Positions 43,073 through 53,092 of a stretch of DNA of 64,000 nucleotides are shown piece by piece (positions within the stretch are counted from its first letter, which is position 1; each line of letters begins with the position of its first letter). Source of the DNA: Allokutzneria multivorans (GTDB lineage: Bacteria; Actinomycetota; Actinomycetes; Mycobacteriales; Pseudonocardiaceae); assembly GCF_039537405.1 (NCBI RefSeq), contig NZ_BAABAL010000008.1:248001-312000 (forward strand), written 5' to 3'. The notes below the pieces were generated by a model that saw nothing but the letters and a program-made list of their open reading frames with translations, was not told the DNA's origin and did not search any database. The position numbers were made by a program, and so were the translations under genes.

Positions 43073-43471
43073 GTGTCCACTGTCTCAGGACCGGTGCAGA
43101 CACAGGTCCCCGTCGTGGGTCTGTTCACCGGGCAGCACGTCCTCGCAGAGTTCGCGGGGATCGACGCGTCGCTGCTCGACGACGAGCTCTTCCTGCGCCG
43201 AACCCTGGAGCACGTGCTGGACCAGGCCGGCGCGACCGTGTGCGAGGTCTCCTCGAAGCAGTTCGAGCCGCAGGGCGTGACCGTGCTGGCGCTGCTGTCG
43301 GAGTCGCACGCCTCCATCCACACCTACCCCGAGATCGGGGCGCTGTTCGTGGACGTGTTCACCTGCGGCGACCGGGCCCGGCCCGAGCTCGCCGTCCGCC
43401 TGCTCGCCGAGGCCCTCGGCGCGGCGACCGTTCAGACCAAGACCATTCACCGCGGTTGGGAGACGAGTTGA
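43073..43471 (+). CDS. speD: S-adenosylmethionine decarboxylase proenzyme
   Basis: 132 residues from GTG 43073, with GGGAGG upstream. It is a pyruvoyl-dependent enzyme of the small bacterial class 1B type. The self-cleavage site is Glu77-Ser78 in LALLSESHASIHTYPE, giving an alpha chain with an N-terminal pyruvoyl group from Ser78; the FVDVFTCGD strand follows. The catalytic His is in the SIHTYPE motif (His83). It decarboxylates S-adenosylmethionine to supply the aminopropyl group for SpeE, whose TTG start overlaps the SpeD stop by 4 bp. Confidence 0.92.
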   Translation: MSTVSGPVQTQVPVVGLFTGQHVLAEFAGIDASLLDDELFLRRTLEHVLDQAGATVCEVSSKQFEPQGVTVLALLSESHASIHTYPEIGALFVDVFTCGDRARPELAVRLLAEALGAATVQTKTIHRGWETS

Positions 43472-44340
43472 GCACCATCACCGACGAGGGCCGTTGGATC
43501 ACCGAGCCGCTTGCCGAGGGCATGGTCCGGCAGTGGCGCATGGACGACGTCATCTGGGAGGGCGACACCGCCTTCCAGCACGTCGTCATCGGCAAGACCT
43601 CCCAGGGCGTGTCGCTGTTCTGCGACAACGACCGGCAGAGCACCGAGTTCAGCCAGCTGACCTACCACGAGGCGCTGATGGTCCCCGGCCTGCTGCTGGC
43701 GGACAAGATCGAGCGCGTGCTCGTCGTCGGCTCCAGCGAGGGCGTCGTGTGCCACATGGCGGTCGCGGCGGGCGCCACCCGCGTGGACCACGTGGACATC
43801 GACGAGGAGTGCGTGCGCGCGTGTGCCCGCCACCTGCCCTACGGCTACACGCCGGAGCAGGTCGACGCGGCGGTCGCCGGTGACGGGCCGATCAAGCTGC
43901 ACCTCACCGACGGCTGGCAGTTCCTGGTCGACGCGGTCGCGACTGGCGAGAAGTACGACATCGTCTTGGTCGACCTCCCGGACGAGCGCGAGGAGTTCGC
44001 CCAGCACAACCGCCTCTACGAGTCGGAGTTCCTGCGCATGGCGCGCTCCGTGCTCGCCCCGGGCGGCGTGGTGATCTGCCAGGCGGGCTGCCAGACGATG
44101 TGGCGCAACTCCACGCTGATCCGCTCCTGGCAGCGCTTCGGCGAGGTCTTCGACACCGTCGCCTACTACGGCTCCGACGAGCACGAGTGGGCCTACCTGT
44201 TCGGCCGCGCCGACGCCGTCGCGGACCCGACCGAGAAGATGATCTCCGCGCTGCCGTCCTGCGGCTACCGCCCGGAGACCGTCGACGCGGACGCACTGCG
44301 CGGCAACACCGTGCCGCCGTTGCTGGTCCGCACCGCCTAG
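43468..44340 (+). CDS. speE: Spermidine synthase-like aminopropyltransferase
   Basis: 290 residues from TTG 43468 (TTGA overlap with speD), preceded by GGGAGA; ATG 43522 is an alternative that would remove 18 residues. Hallmarks: LTYHEALMVPGLLLADKIER, VLVVGSSEGVVCHMAV (the dinucleotide-type loop, with SSEG in place of GGDG), VDIDEECVRACARHLP, LTDGWQFLVDA and VLVDLPDE, the catalytic acidic loop. It transfers aminopropyl from decarboxylated AdoMet to putrescine. The variant loop makes the acceptor uncertain (spermidine versus related polyamines). A strong terminator follows at 44351. Confidence 0.87.
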   Translation: MSTITDEGRWITEPLAEGMVRQWRMDDVIWEGDTAFQHVVIGKTSQGVSLFCDNDRQSTEFSQLTYHEALMVPGLLLADKIERVLVVGSSEGVVCHMAVAAGATRVDHVDIDEECVRACARHLPYGYTPEQVDAAVAGDGPIKLHLTDGWQFLVDAVATGEKYDIVLVDLPDEREEFAQHNRLYESEFLRMARSVLAPGGVVICQAGCQTMWRNSTLIRSWQRFGEVFDTVAYYGSDEHEWAYLFGRADAVADPTEKMISALPSCGYRPETVDADALRGNTVPPLLVRTA

Positions 44341-44350
44341 GCAGGTTTCG

Positions 44351-44389
44351 GGTCCCCCCGCACACTCAAAGCTTCGATGCGGGGGGACC
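44351..44389 (+). terminator. Strong intrinsic hairpin after speE
   Basis: GGTCCCCCCGCA (44351-44362) and TGCGGGGGGACC (44378-44389) are perfectly complementary, a 12-bp stem with a 15-base loop, starting 11 bases after the speE stop. No T-run follows. It separates the polyamine operon from the GT87-like gene. Confidence 0.8.
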
Positions 44390-44436
44390 TCACACCGCGT
44401 ACGCCGATCGGCGTAGCGCCGTTTACTGTAGGAGCC

Positions 44437-45705
44437 ATGTCCTCAGCGGTCGCGTCCTCGTCGGCGCAGCCTGGCAACACCCGTGACCTGCGACTTCCAG
44501 GCTGGCTCCGTGCGGTGGCACCGCTGGTGCTGCTGGTGGCGCTCGCCGCCTACGCGGTCACCGCCGCGCTCTGGCCCGGCCACCTGATCATGATCGACGT
44601 GCAGGTGTACGCGGTGGGCGGCGACTTCGTGCTCAGCGGGCGCCCGCTGTACGAGAAGCCGGTGCTGCACGCGCTGGAGTTCACCTACACGCCGTTCGCG
44701 GCGCTGGTGTTCACCCCGCTGGCGTTCCTGCCGCTGTGGCTGCTCAAGGCCCTGTCGCTGCTGGCGAACCTGGCGCTGCTGTTCAGTGCGATCTGGATCG
44801 CCTTCCGCAGGCTCGGCTACACCGCCAACCGGAACCTGGTGTTCCTCGGCGTGCTGCTGACCGGCCCGCTGTTCTGGCTGGAGGCGGTGCGCACCACCTT
44901 CTGGCTCGGTCAGATCAACCTCCTGCTCATGGTCATCCTGCTGGTGGATCTGACCAGCAGGGCCGGAAACCGTTGGCAGGGCGTGGGTGTGGGTATCGCG
45001 GCGGGCATCAAGCTCACGCCCGCGATCTTCATCGTCTACCTCCTGATCACCGGCCGCTTCCGCGCGGCAGGCGTGGCCACCGCGACCTTCCTCGGCACCA
45101 TCGGCCTCGGTTTCCTGCTCATCCCCTCCGACGCGCTGAAGTACTGGACCGGCACGTTCTTCACCTCCGGCCGGGTCGGGCCGACGATCTGGCCGAGCAA
45201 CCAGTCGCTGCGCGGCATGATCGCCCGCTTCTTCGGGACCAACGAGCCGCCCGCGCTGCCGTGGCTGCTCGTGGCCGGAGTGTGCGGCGTCGTCGGCCTC
45301 GGCCTCGCCGCGCTGGTTGCCAAGCGCGGCAACGAACTCCTCGGCGCCACGCTGTGCGGGCTGACCGGCACGATGGTCTCGCCGTTCTCGTGGTGCCACC
45401 ACTGGGTGTGGTTCGTGCCGCTGTCGGTGTACCTGTGCGTGCTCGGGCTGCGGTACCGGGACAAGCTCGCGTGGGGCGTGCTCGCCGCCGTGTACCTGCT
45501 CGGTTTCTCGTGGTTCGGCAAGGCGTTGAAGCCCGGCGAGGCCGGCCCGCCCGACACCGGGCTGTTCCTCCTCGATGCTCCGGCGTGGTTGGAACCGTTG
45601 ACCCGCAACGCTTATCTGCTGGCCTTCGTGATCGTGGTGGCCTTCGTTGCTACCCGTCGAGCAGGGCAGGGGCAAGCTCCCGGAGCTGTTCCCGCACCGA
45701 GCTGA
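44437..45705 (+). CDS. GT87-like (DUF2029) polyprenyl-phosphate-sugar-dependent membrane glycosyltransferase
   Basis: 422 residues from ATG 44437, preceded by AGGAG. The protein is very hydrophobic, with about ten predicted helices. The first exoplasmic loop after helix 1 contains the acidic motif IMIDVQVYAVGGDFVLSG characteristic of GT-C fold GT87 enzymes (an Asp pair near residues 52-62), then PLYEKPVLHALEFTYTPFAA. Mycobacterial GT87 members use polyprenyl-phosphate mannose or arabinose to extend lipoglycans; that role here is inference. Its last 56 bases overlap tail to tail with the LLM oxidoreductase gene. Confidence 0.78.
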   Translation: MSSAVASSSAQPGNTRDLRLPGWLRAVAPLVLLVALAAYAVTAALWPGHLIMIDVQVYAVGGDFVLSGRPLYEKPVLHALEFTYTPFAALVFTPLAFLPLWLLKALSLLANLALLFSAIWIAFRRLGYTANRNLVFLGVLLTGPLFWLEAVRTTFWLGQINLLLMVILLVDLTSRAGNRWQGVGVGIAAGIKLTPAIFIVYLLITGRFRAAGVATATFLGTIGLGFLLIPSDALKYWTGTFFTSGRVGPTIWPSNQSLRGMIARFFGTNEPPALPWLLVAGVCGVVGLGLAALVAKRGNELLGATLCGLTGTMVSPFSWCHHWVWFVPLSVYLCVLGLRYRDKLAWGVLAAVYLLGFSWFGKALKPGEAGPPDTGLFLLDAPAWLEPLTRNAYLLAFVIVVAFVATRRAGQGQAPGAVPAPS

Positions 45706-46525
45706 ACCCGCCCAGCGCCTGGATCGCGACGTGGCTCGCACCCGCGTCCAGGTGCTCGTTGACCCGTGCGCGGATCGCGTCGGCGTCACCCCATGCGACG
45801 ACGGCGTCCACGAGCCGGTCACTGCCCGCACCGTCCACATCGGACTCGTCGAAACCGAGCCACAGCAACGCGTTCACGTAGTTCGGCATCGACAGGTACA
45901 CCGCGGTGTGCTCGCGCGCGATCGCCCTGGCGCGCACCGGGTCGGTCTCCAGCACGACCGCCTGCTCAGCCGCGAGGATCGGCGTGGCACCCAGGATCGC
46001 CCGCGCCCGCTCCGAGTGCGACGGCGGCATGAAGTACGAGTGCGCGCCGTCGGTGCGGTCGCGTGAGAGCTCCAACATCTTGGGGCGCAAGGCGGCCAGC
46101 ACACGGGTCGTCGGCTTCTCGGGTGCGGCGGCTGTGATCTCGGTGGCCTCCATCGCGTCGAGGTAGGCGCGCATCGTGGCCACTGGCTTGCCGTAGCCGT
46201 GGCCGCGCTCGGCGACCTCGGCCAGGTGGCTGATGCCGAGCCCGTGCAGGAAGCGCCCGGGGAACGCCTCCGTGAGCGTGTCACCGCCCGCGCGCATCGC
46301 CGTGGCATCGCGCGCCCAGATGTTGGAGATGCCCGTGGCCACCGCGATCCGTTGCGTGGCACCGAGAAGCATCGACGCGTTGCTCAGCGACTCCTTGCCC
46401 GTGACCGCCTCGCCGAACCAGAGCGCGCCGTAGCCCAGCTCCTCGGCCTCGGTCGCCAACGTCCTGGCGTCCTTCGCCGATCCCCACACGAAGACCGTCG
46501 ACCAGATCCCCACTCGTCCCAGCAC
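45650..46525 (-). CDS. LLM-class F420-dependent oxidoreductase
   Basis: 291 residues from GTG 46525, chosen because GGAGG (complement of 46531-46535) lies exactly 5 bases upstream; a TTG at 46537 overlaps that site. The luciferase-like monooxygenase TIM barrel is evident: VGIWSTVFVWGSAKDARTLA, ELGYGALWFGEAVTGKE, RIAVATGISNIWARDATAMR, FPGRFLHGLGISH and the C-terminal DAGASHVAIQALGG. It resembles the TIGR03620 group. Uses coenzyme F420 rather than FMN by family. The start is 16 bases from a TetR-type operator (46541-46556), so the adjacent TetR protein probably controls it. Confidence 0.88.
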   Translation of the reverse strand: MLGRVGIWSTVFVWGSAKDARTLATEAEELGYGALWFGEAVTGKESLSNASMLLGATQRIAVATGISNIWARDATAMRAGGDTLTEAFPGRFLHGLGISHLAEVAERGHGYGKPVATMRAYLDAMEATEITAAAPEKPTTRVLAALRPKMLELSRDRTDGAHSYFMPPSHSERARAILGATPILAAEQAVVLETDPVRARAIAREHTAVYLSMPNYVNALLWLGFDESDVDGAGSDRLVDAVVAWGDADAIRARVNEHLDAGASHVAIQALGGFSSVREQLRELAPALLDG

Positions 46526-46540
46526 TGCGTCCTCCAAATA

Positions 46541-46556
46541 ATGACTGATCGGTCAT
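46541..46556. promoter_or_regulatory. TetR operator copy 1 (before LLM oxidoreductase)
   Basis: ATGACTGATCGGTCAT, a near-perfect 16-bp palindrome (14 of 16 positions symmetrical). It matches the copy before the TetR gene at 14 of 16 positions, sharing ATGACTG and CGGTCAT. Located 15-30 bases upstream of the LLM start, overlapping the expected promoter. Confidence 0.75.
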
Positions 46557-46583
46557 GAATTGTGGCAAAAAAAAGACGGCCGG

Positions 46584-47186
46584 TCACCGCAGCGCGCGCA
46601 TCGAGGCCTCGGCCGCCTCGGTGAGCTGGCGCGGGTCCGAAGCGACGCGACCGAGCTGCCACAGCCCCTCGATCACCGTCCCCACGAAGCGCGCGAACGC
46701 CCTCGGCGGGCTCGCACTGGTCTGCCCCTGCGCGCGGGCCAGCTCCAGCACCTCGGTCAGCCGGTCCTCGCGCCAACGGTGGTGCCCGGCGATGATCCCC
46801 GCGACCTGCTCGTCGCCCGGGAGCATCTCCAGTGTCGTGTTGGCCAGCAGGCAACCACGGCACTCGCCCATGCGCTCCGCGGCCTTCGCCGCCTGCCGGA
46901 GCAGGACCGCGTGGATGCCGTCCAGGGGGGTCGGCGCGCCCGACAGGTCCGCTTCGAGCGTCTCAGCGGCGAGCCGGGCGTGCCTGCGCAGCGCCGAGAG
47001 GAACAGTCGGTGCTTGTCGCCGAACGCGCCGTAGAGGCTCCCGCGGTGCAGGCCGGTCGCCGTGGTCAGGTCGGTCAGCGAGGTCGCGTGGTAGCCGCGC
47101 AGCAGGAACGCGTCACCGGCGGCGTCGAGCACCGCGTCCTCGTCGAACTCGCGAGGACGACCGGGACCCGTTCGCACCGCCGTCAT
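46584..47186 (-). CDS. TetR/AcrR-family regulator
   Basis: 200 residues from ATG 47186. The N-terminal HTH is classical TetR: RPREFDEDAVLDAAGDAFLL, RGYHATSLTDLTTATGLHRG and SLYGAFGDKHRLFLSALRR, within residues 10-70. The ligand domain carries a Cys-containing AERMGECRGCLLANTTLEM segment (C110xxC113 region), typical of a large AcrR subgroup. It reads in the same direction as the LLM gene; matching operators precede both, so it probably represses itself and the oxidoreductase. An A-run (complement T-run) at 46567-46574 follows its stop and may help terminate. Confidence 0.92.
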   Translation of the reverse strand: MTAVRTGPGRPREFDEDAVLDAAGDAFLLRGYHATSLTDLTTATGLHRGSLYGAFGDKHRLFLSALRRHARLAAETLEADLSGAPTPLDGIHAVLLRQAAKAAERMGECRGCLLANTTLEMLPGDEQVAGIIAGHHRWREDRLTEVLELARAQGQTSASPPRAFARFVGTVIEGLWQLGRVASDPRQLTEAAEASMRALR

Positions 47187-47198
47187 GCCGAGGAGTTT

Positions 47199-47214
47199 AT
47201 GACTGCCCGGTCAT
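47199..47214. promoter_or_regulatory. TetR operator copy 2 (before tetR gene)
   Basis: ATGACTGCCCGGTCAT, a 16-bp palindrome beginning 13 bases upstream of the TetR start, in its promoter. It shares ATGACTG and CGGTCAT with the site at 46541-46556, giving the consensus ATGACTGNNCGGTCAT and supporting autoregulation. Confidence 0.75.
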
Positions 47215-47231
47215 TATTTGCAAGGCGGGGT

Positions 47232-47269
47232 CTGGAGGGCCACCGAGCTGCCCTCCGGTGGCCCTCCAG
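47232..47269 (-). terminator. Hairpin terminator after PGRP amidase gene
   Basis: CTGGAGGGCCACCG (47232-47245) and CGGTGGCCCTCCAG (47256-47269) form a perfect 14-bp stem with a 10-base loop, 21 bases beyond the stop of the minus-strand amidase gene (47291). No T-run. It also lies just upstream of the TetR promoter and would insulate it. Confidence 0.8.
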
Positions 47270-47290
47270 GATGGAGCCGCCCCTGCGTGG

Positions 47291-47944
47291 TCAGAGTTTG
47301 GCCTTCACCGCCGCGCGCAGCTGTGCGAGCTTGGCGTAGAACTGGTTGCCCGGGCAGGCCGTCGCGAAGTGGTCGCGGTGCCCGCTGATGTTGCTCGGCG
47401 AGATCCCGTACTGGTAGCAGACGTACGCGCACAGGTTGACCAGCGCGTTCCACTGCGCGGTCGTCGGGACGGCGCTGGTGTAGGTGCCCTCGTTCTCGAT
47501 GCCGATGGAGTTCTCGTTGAAGCCGGGGCAGTGCGCTGCCTTGATCATCTGCTTGCGGCCCTTGAGCGTGGACAGGCTGCCCTTGCGGCCCTCCATCACG
47601 AAGCCGCCCCTGCTGATCGTGAAGTGCTGGCCGGTGTCCGCCCAGCCCTGGCCCATGTGCCCGGCCTGGCAGTTGCGCGCCACCTGGAAGGCGTGCGCCT
47701 GCGTGTAGGTCGTGCTGTTCGGGTTCGCCATGTGGTGCACCAGGATGCGGTTCGGCTTGTTGTTCAGCGTGGTGATGCCGCTGACCGCCCGCGCACCCCA
47801 CTCCGCGCAGCTGTAGATGCGCGGGGCAGCGGGCGCGGCCGACGCCGAGCCCGGCGTGATCAGCTGGCCGGCGACGGCGAGCGCTCCGACTCCGGCGGCG
47901 GTGCGGAAAAGGGAACGGCGGTCGAGCGAGGGAGTGCCTTCCAT
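47291..47944 (-). CDS. Tat-exported PGRP-type N-acetylmuramoyl-L-alanine amidase
   Basis: 217 residues from ATG 47944, which has GGAGG upstream; an in-frame start at 47989 adds residues that hide the signal. The N-terminus DRRSLFRTAAGVGALAVAG is a twin-arginine signal, with cleavage near SASA. The Amidase_2/PGRP domain has NRILVHHMANPN (zinc His), FTISRGGFVMEGRKG, NSIGIENEGTY and SGHRDHFATACPGNQFY (second His and Cys zinc ligands), so all metal ligands of an active amidase are present. It trims peptidoglycan outside the membrane. It is unrelated in position to the eCIS amidase at 14301. Confidence 0.92.
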   Translation of the reverse strand: MEGTPSLDRRSLFRTAAGVGALAVAGQLITPGSASAAPAAPRIYSCAEWGARAVSGITTLNNKPNRILVHHMANPNSTTYTQAHAFQVARNCQAGHMGQGWADTGQHFTISRGGFVMEGRKGSLSTLKGRKQMIKAAHCPGFNENSIGIENEGTYTSAVPTTAQWNALVNLCAYVCYQYGISPSNISGHRDHFATACPGNQFYAKLAQLRAAVKAKL

Positions 47945-48106
47945 CGGGAACCTCCGGACATGTGCAGGGGCAGCCAGCCTTTCCCACACCGCTTGTCCGG
48001 TACTTGTTCACACCTCCACCCACACCCCCGCCCTCGCCGTCACCGCCCGACGCACAGCCGCACTCCGTCTCACCCTCAACTCCGCCCCGCGAACGGCTCT
48101 TTTGAC

Positions 48107-48166
48107 GCGTTGAACGCACTGAACGGGTCGTTTGGTGCGTTGAACGCACTGAACGGGTCGTTCAGG
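48107..48166. repeat. Two tandem 30-bp copies of the GAACGGGTCGTTC palindrome
   Basis: GCGTTGAACGCACTGAACGG begins each copy; unit 1 is 48107-48136 (ending GTCGTTTGGT) and unit 2 is 48137-48166 (ending GTCGTTCAGG). The second contains the same 17-bp palindrome as 10336-10352. It lies downstream of the sugar permease gene (minus strand) and may serve as its terminator or be a mobile palindromic repeat. Confidence 0.65.
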
Positions 48167-48207
48167 GCTTACAACGCACGAAGGAGGCGTTCGCGGTGGG
48201 CGGAGTG

Positions 48208-49176
48208 CTAGCGGCGGGCTCGGGAGAGGAGGGTCTGGAGGACGACGACGGTCACCAGGACGGCGCCGCTGACGACCGCCTGGAGGTTGGAGTTGAAGCC
48301 GCCGACCTGGTTGATCAGGTCTTGGATCACGAAGAGCAGCGCCACTCCGGCGAGCGTGCCGCTGACGCTGCCCATGCCGCCGGTGAGCAGTGTCCCGCCG
48401 ATCACCACGGCGGCGATCGCGTTGAGCTCCAGGCCGACGCCGATCACCGTGACGCCCGATCCGAGCTGCGCGGCGTTCATCGCGCCCGCGAGCCCGGCCA
48501 GCGTCGCGGACAGCACGTACACGCCGACCTTGGTCGAGGTGACGGAGAGCCCCATCAGGTTCGCCGCGTCCTCACCGCCGCCGATGGCGAACAACCGCAT
48601 GCCGAACCTGGTGCGCTGCAACACGATCCCGCCGACCACGTACAGCAGCACCACGATCAGCACGGGCACGCCGATGCCGAGCACGCTGCCCTGCCCGAGC
48701 TGGAGGAAAGCCGAATCGCGCGGCACGAGGTAGGTCTCGCCGCCCTCATCGGTCAGGAACTGCAACAGGCCGCGCGCGAACAGCAAGCCGCCGAGCGTGA
48801 CGATGAACGGGGCGAGTTTCGCCTTGCCCACCAACAAGCCCTGCACGAGCCCGATCGCCGCCGCGACCGCCAGCGGCACGAGCAGCGCGGCGAGCGGGCC
48901 CCACCGCGCCGAGTACGCGGCGAGCACTCCGGACAGCGCGTACACCGACCCCACGGACAGGTCGATGCCGCCGGAGACGATCACCATCGTCATGCCGAGC
49001 GCGATCACGGCGAGGAAGGACGCCTGCACCGCGAGGTTGCCGAGGTTGTACGCGGTGAGGAAGGTGTCGAAGGCCAGACCGCCGACCACGAGCAGCAGCA
49101 CCAGCACGCCGAGCGCGCCGTGCCGCTGCACCATCCCCGCCACGGTGCCCGAGCGACTCTCCTGCGAAGTGCTCAC
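48208..49176 (-). CDS. Sugar ABC transporter permease 2 (RbsC/YjfF type)
   Basis: 322 residues. It has about eight to ten membrane helices and the BPD_transp_2 signatures LGMTMVIVSGGIDLSVGSVY near residue 60-80 and the cytoplasmic EAA-like loop FAIGGGEDAANLMGLSV near 200. Like ribose permeases it carries VVIGGTLLTGGMGSVSGTLA near the C-terminus. The start overlaps the preceding permease gene by 4 bp. As the last gene of the SBP-ATPase-permease-permease operon it corresponds to YjfF of the galactofuranose importer. Confidence 0.88.
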   Translation of the reverse strand: MSTSQESRSGTVAGMVQRHGALGVLVLLLVVGGLAFDTFLTAYNLGNLAVQASFLAVIALGMTMVIVSGGIDLSVGSVYALSGVLAAYSARWGPLAALLVPLAVAAAIGLVQGLLVGKAKLAPFIVTLGGLLFARGLLQFLTDEGGETYLVPRDSAFLQLGQGSVLGIGVPVLIVVLLYVVGGIVLQRTRFGMRLFAIGGGEDAANLMGLSVTSTKVGVYVLSATLAGLAGAMNAAQLGSGVTVIGVGLELNAIAAVVIGGTLLTGGMGSVSGTLAGVALLFVIQDLINQVGGFNSNLQAVVSGAVLVTVVVLQTLLSRARR

Positions 49177-50133
49177 GACGAGTTCCTCTCCCGCTGCACC
49201 AGCACCGCGGCCACGATGATCAGCGCCTGAGCCATCTGCGCCACCGAGGCGGGCACGTCGTTCTTGATCAGGGTCGCGGTGATCAGCTGCATCAGCACCG
49301 CGCCCGCCACCGTGCCGAGCACCCGCACCCGCCCGCCGGTGAGCGGGGTCCCGCCGACCACCACGGCGGTGATCGCGGACAGCTCGATCAGCTCGCCGAG
49401 CCGGGACGGGTCGCTCGCGGTGAGCCGCGCCGTCGCCAGCACCCCGGCCACCGCGGCGAGCACCCCGGCGATCACGTACACGCCGAGCAGCACGCGTTTC
49501 ACCGGCAGACCGGCGAACTCCGCTGCGCGGGGGTTGCCGCCGACCGCGACGAGCTGGCGACCGCCCGTGGTCCGCCCGACCAGCAGCGCCACGAGCACCA
49601 CCAGCACGACCGCGACGAGCACCGTGTACGGCACGCCGAACACCGAACCCGCGCCCAGCTCCCGGATCTCCGGGTTGCGCACCTCGCGCAGCTGACCGCC
49701 GGAGATCACCAGCGCCAGACCGCGCCCGCCGACCAGAAGCGCGAGCGTCGCCACGATCGGCTGCACCCCGATGAAGGCCACCAGCGAGCCGTTGAGCAGC
49801 CCGGCCGCCGCGCCCACCGCGAGGCAGATCACCACGGCCACCACGGGCCCGTAGCCCAGGTACATCGGCAGCATCGCGGTGGCCAGCGCCATCACCGACC
49901 CCACCGAAAGGTCGACGCCCTTGGTGCCGATGACCAGCGCCATGCCGAGCGCGACCACGAGCACCGGGACGACCTGGACGGCCTGCGTTCGCAGGTTGTC
50001 CACGGACAGGAAGTTCGGCGTGATCACCAGGTTCACCAGCACCAGCAGGCCCAGCGCCACGTACACGCCGTAGTCCCGCGCCAGCCCGACGAGGTGGGCG
50101 CGCGAGCCGGGCCGCACACCCGCCGTCACCAGC

Positions 50134-50141
<8 letters not shown>
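49173..50141 (-). CDS. Sugar ABC transporter permease 1 (RbsC/YtfT type)
   Basis: 322 residues with the same fold: VALGMALVIGTKGVDLSVGS near 65-85, QLVAVGGNPRAAEFAGLPVK for the cytoplasmic coupling loop, and VVVGGTPLTGGRVRVLGTVA near 270. Helices number about ten. The start (ATG 50141) overlaps the ATPase gene end by 8 bp. Paired with the next permease as a heterodimer, as in ytfT-yjfF, instead of the single RbsC homodimer. Confidence 0.88.
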
Positions 50142-51678
<1,537 letters not shown>

Positions 51679-51707
51679 CAGGGCCTCCCTGGACGTGTCT
51701 GTGGGGC

Positions 51708-52811
51708 TCAGTAGGCGTTCGCGACCTCGGCCTTGGCGTTGGCGGTGTCGTAGGACTTGTCCTGGATGATCACCGTGGGCGTGATCGTCTCGCCCGCGTA
51801 GAACTTCTGCGCGGTGGAGAAGGCCAGCGGGCCGAAGCGCGGGTTGGACTCGATCACCGCGTTGAGGTCGCCGGCGACGATGCTCTCCACCGCGTTGCGC
51901 GTGCCGTCGACGGAGACGATCTTGATGTCCTGGCCGGGCTTCTTGCCCGCCGAGCGGACCGCGGTCACCGCGCCGAGCGCCATCTCGTCGTTCTGCGCGT
52001 AGATCGCGGTGATCCCGGGGTTGGCCTGCAACAGCTGCTCGGTGACCTGCTGGCCCTTCTCGCGGGCGAAGTCCCCGGTCTGCTCGGCGACGATCTGCAG
52101 GCCGGGCGCGCTGGCCTTCAGGTAGTCCTTGAAGCCGCTGGTGCGGTCGGTGGTCACGTTGTTGCCGGAGGAGCCCAGCAGGATCGCGACCTTGCCGGTG
52201 CCGCCGGTGGCCTTGGCCATCGCCTCACCGGCCCGCTTGCCCTGGTCGACGAAGTCGGAGCCGATGAAGGTCAGGTAGTCCTTGCACGGCGCCGCCGAGG
52301 ACAGCTTGCGGTCCACGGTGATCACCGGGACCTTCTTCTCCCGCGCGGCGCGCAGCGCGGGTTCGAGGCCCTCGGAGTTCAGCGGCGCCACGATCAGCAG
52401 CTGCGCGCCCTGGGCGAGCATGCTCTGGATGTCGGAGATCTGCTTGCCCAGGTCGGAGTTGGCGTTGGTGGTGATCAGCCGTGCCCCGACCCGCTTCGCC
52501 TCCGCGGTGATCGAGGCGGTCTCGGCGATGCGGAACGGGTTGGCCTCCTTCTCCGACTGGGAGAAGCCCACCGTGGCCTTGGTCAGGTCCAGCTTCTCCA
52601 CGCCGTACTGCTGCAGGGTGCAGCCCGCGCCGCCCGCGTCCTGGGTCTTGGTCACCTGCTGCCCGCCGCCGGAGGTCCCGCCGGGGTTGGCCCCGCCGCC
52701 CTCCGGGTTGGCGCAGCCGGTCAGCGCGAGCAGGGTCGCCGCCGTCAGCGCGGTGCCCATCCGGAGGCCGCGGGCGCGGCCCGCTGCGGGGGTCGAACGA
52801 TCGGCGTTCAT
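51708..52811 (-). CDS. Sugar-binding lipoprotein of a YtfQ-like ABC importer
   Basis: 367 residues from ATG 52811, preceded by AAGGAG. The lipobox LALTGC places the lipidated Cys at 33. The mature part matches periplasmic sugar-binding protein family 4, closest by eye to E. coli YtfQ (galactofuranose): TVGFSQSEKEANPFRIAETA, IAPLNSEGLEPALRAAREKK, VITVDRKLS, QTGDFAREKGQQVTEQLLQA and IYAQNDEMALGAVTAVRSAG (the ligand-binding N and D). Substrate is therefore most likely a hexofuranose or a pentose; the family alone cannot decide. Confidence 0.87.
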   Translation of the reverse strand: MNADRSTPAAGRARGLRMGTALTAATLLALTGCANPEGGGANPGGTSGGGQQVTKTQDAGGAGCTLQQYGVEKLDLTKATVGFSQSEKEANPFRIAETASITAEAKRVGARLITTNANSDLGKQISDIQSMLAQGAQLLIVAPLNSEGLEPALRAAREKKVPVITVDRKLSSAAPCKDYLTFIGSDFVDQGKRAGEAMAKATGGTGKVAILLGSSGNNVTTDRTSGFKDYLKASAPGLQIVAEQTGDFAREKGQQVTEQLLQANPGITAIYAQNDEMALGAVTAVRSAGKKPGQDIKIVSVDGTRNAVESIVAGDLNAVIESNPRFGPLAFSTAQKFYAGETITPTVIIQDKSYDTANAKAEVANAY

Positions 52812-53092
52812 GCGATCGGCTCCTTCGTACAACGGCGTGCTTCGGAGGTCTGTCGGAGGTCTTACCGGGGTGTTCGGTGTTGTGGCCTAGCTCTCAATAC
52901 CAGCCCGCACCGACAAACATGCCACCGAAGCGGGCGGAAGTAATGAGATTGATGGCAACGATCGCTCATTTTTGGACAAAAGTAGACAACCAGCGGTCAC
53001 GCTGCGTCGCTTCGGGTGAACCGGCAGTCGTGGGATTGACCCGCCCGGCGAGCGCAGTTTGATGGGGAGTCCGGCCGCCGGAGGAGTTCCGC

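Noticed and set aside
47291..47944. Second eCIS-linked lysin
   Set aside because: It is a Tat-exported host PGRP amidase 8 kb from the cluster with its own terminator and on the opposite strand.
48107..48166. CRISPR array or direct-repeat origin
   Set aside because: Only two adjacent units without spacers; each is a palindrome shared with another intergenic site.
52957..52967. Firm operator for the LacI regulator at the sugar ABC operon
   Set aside because: Only a one-sided match of 10-11 bases and not palindromic; kept only as a weak hint in findings.
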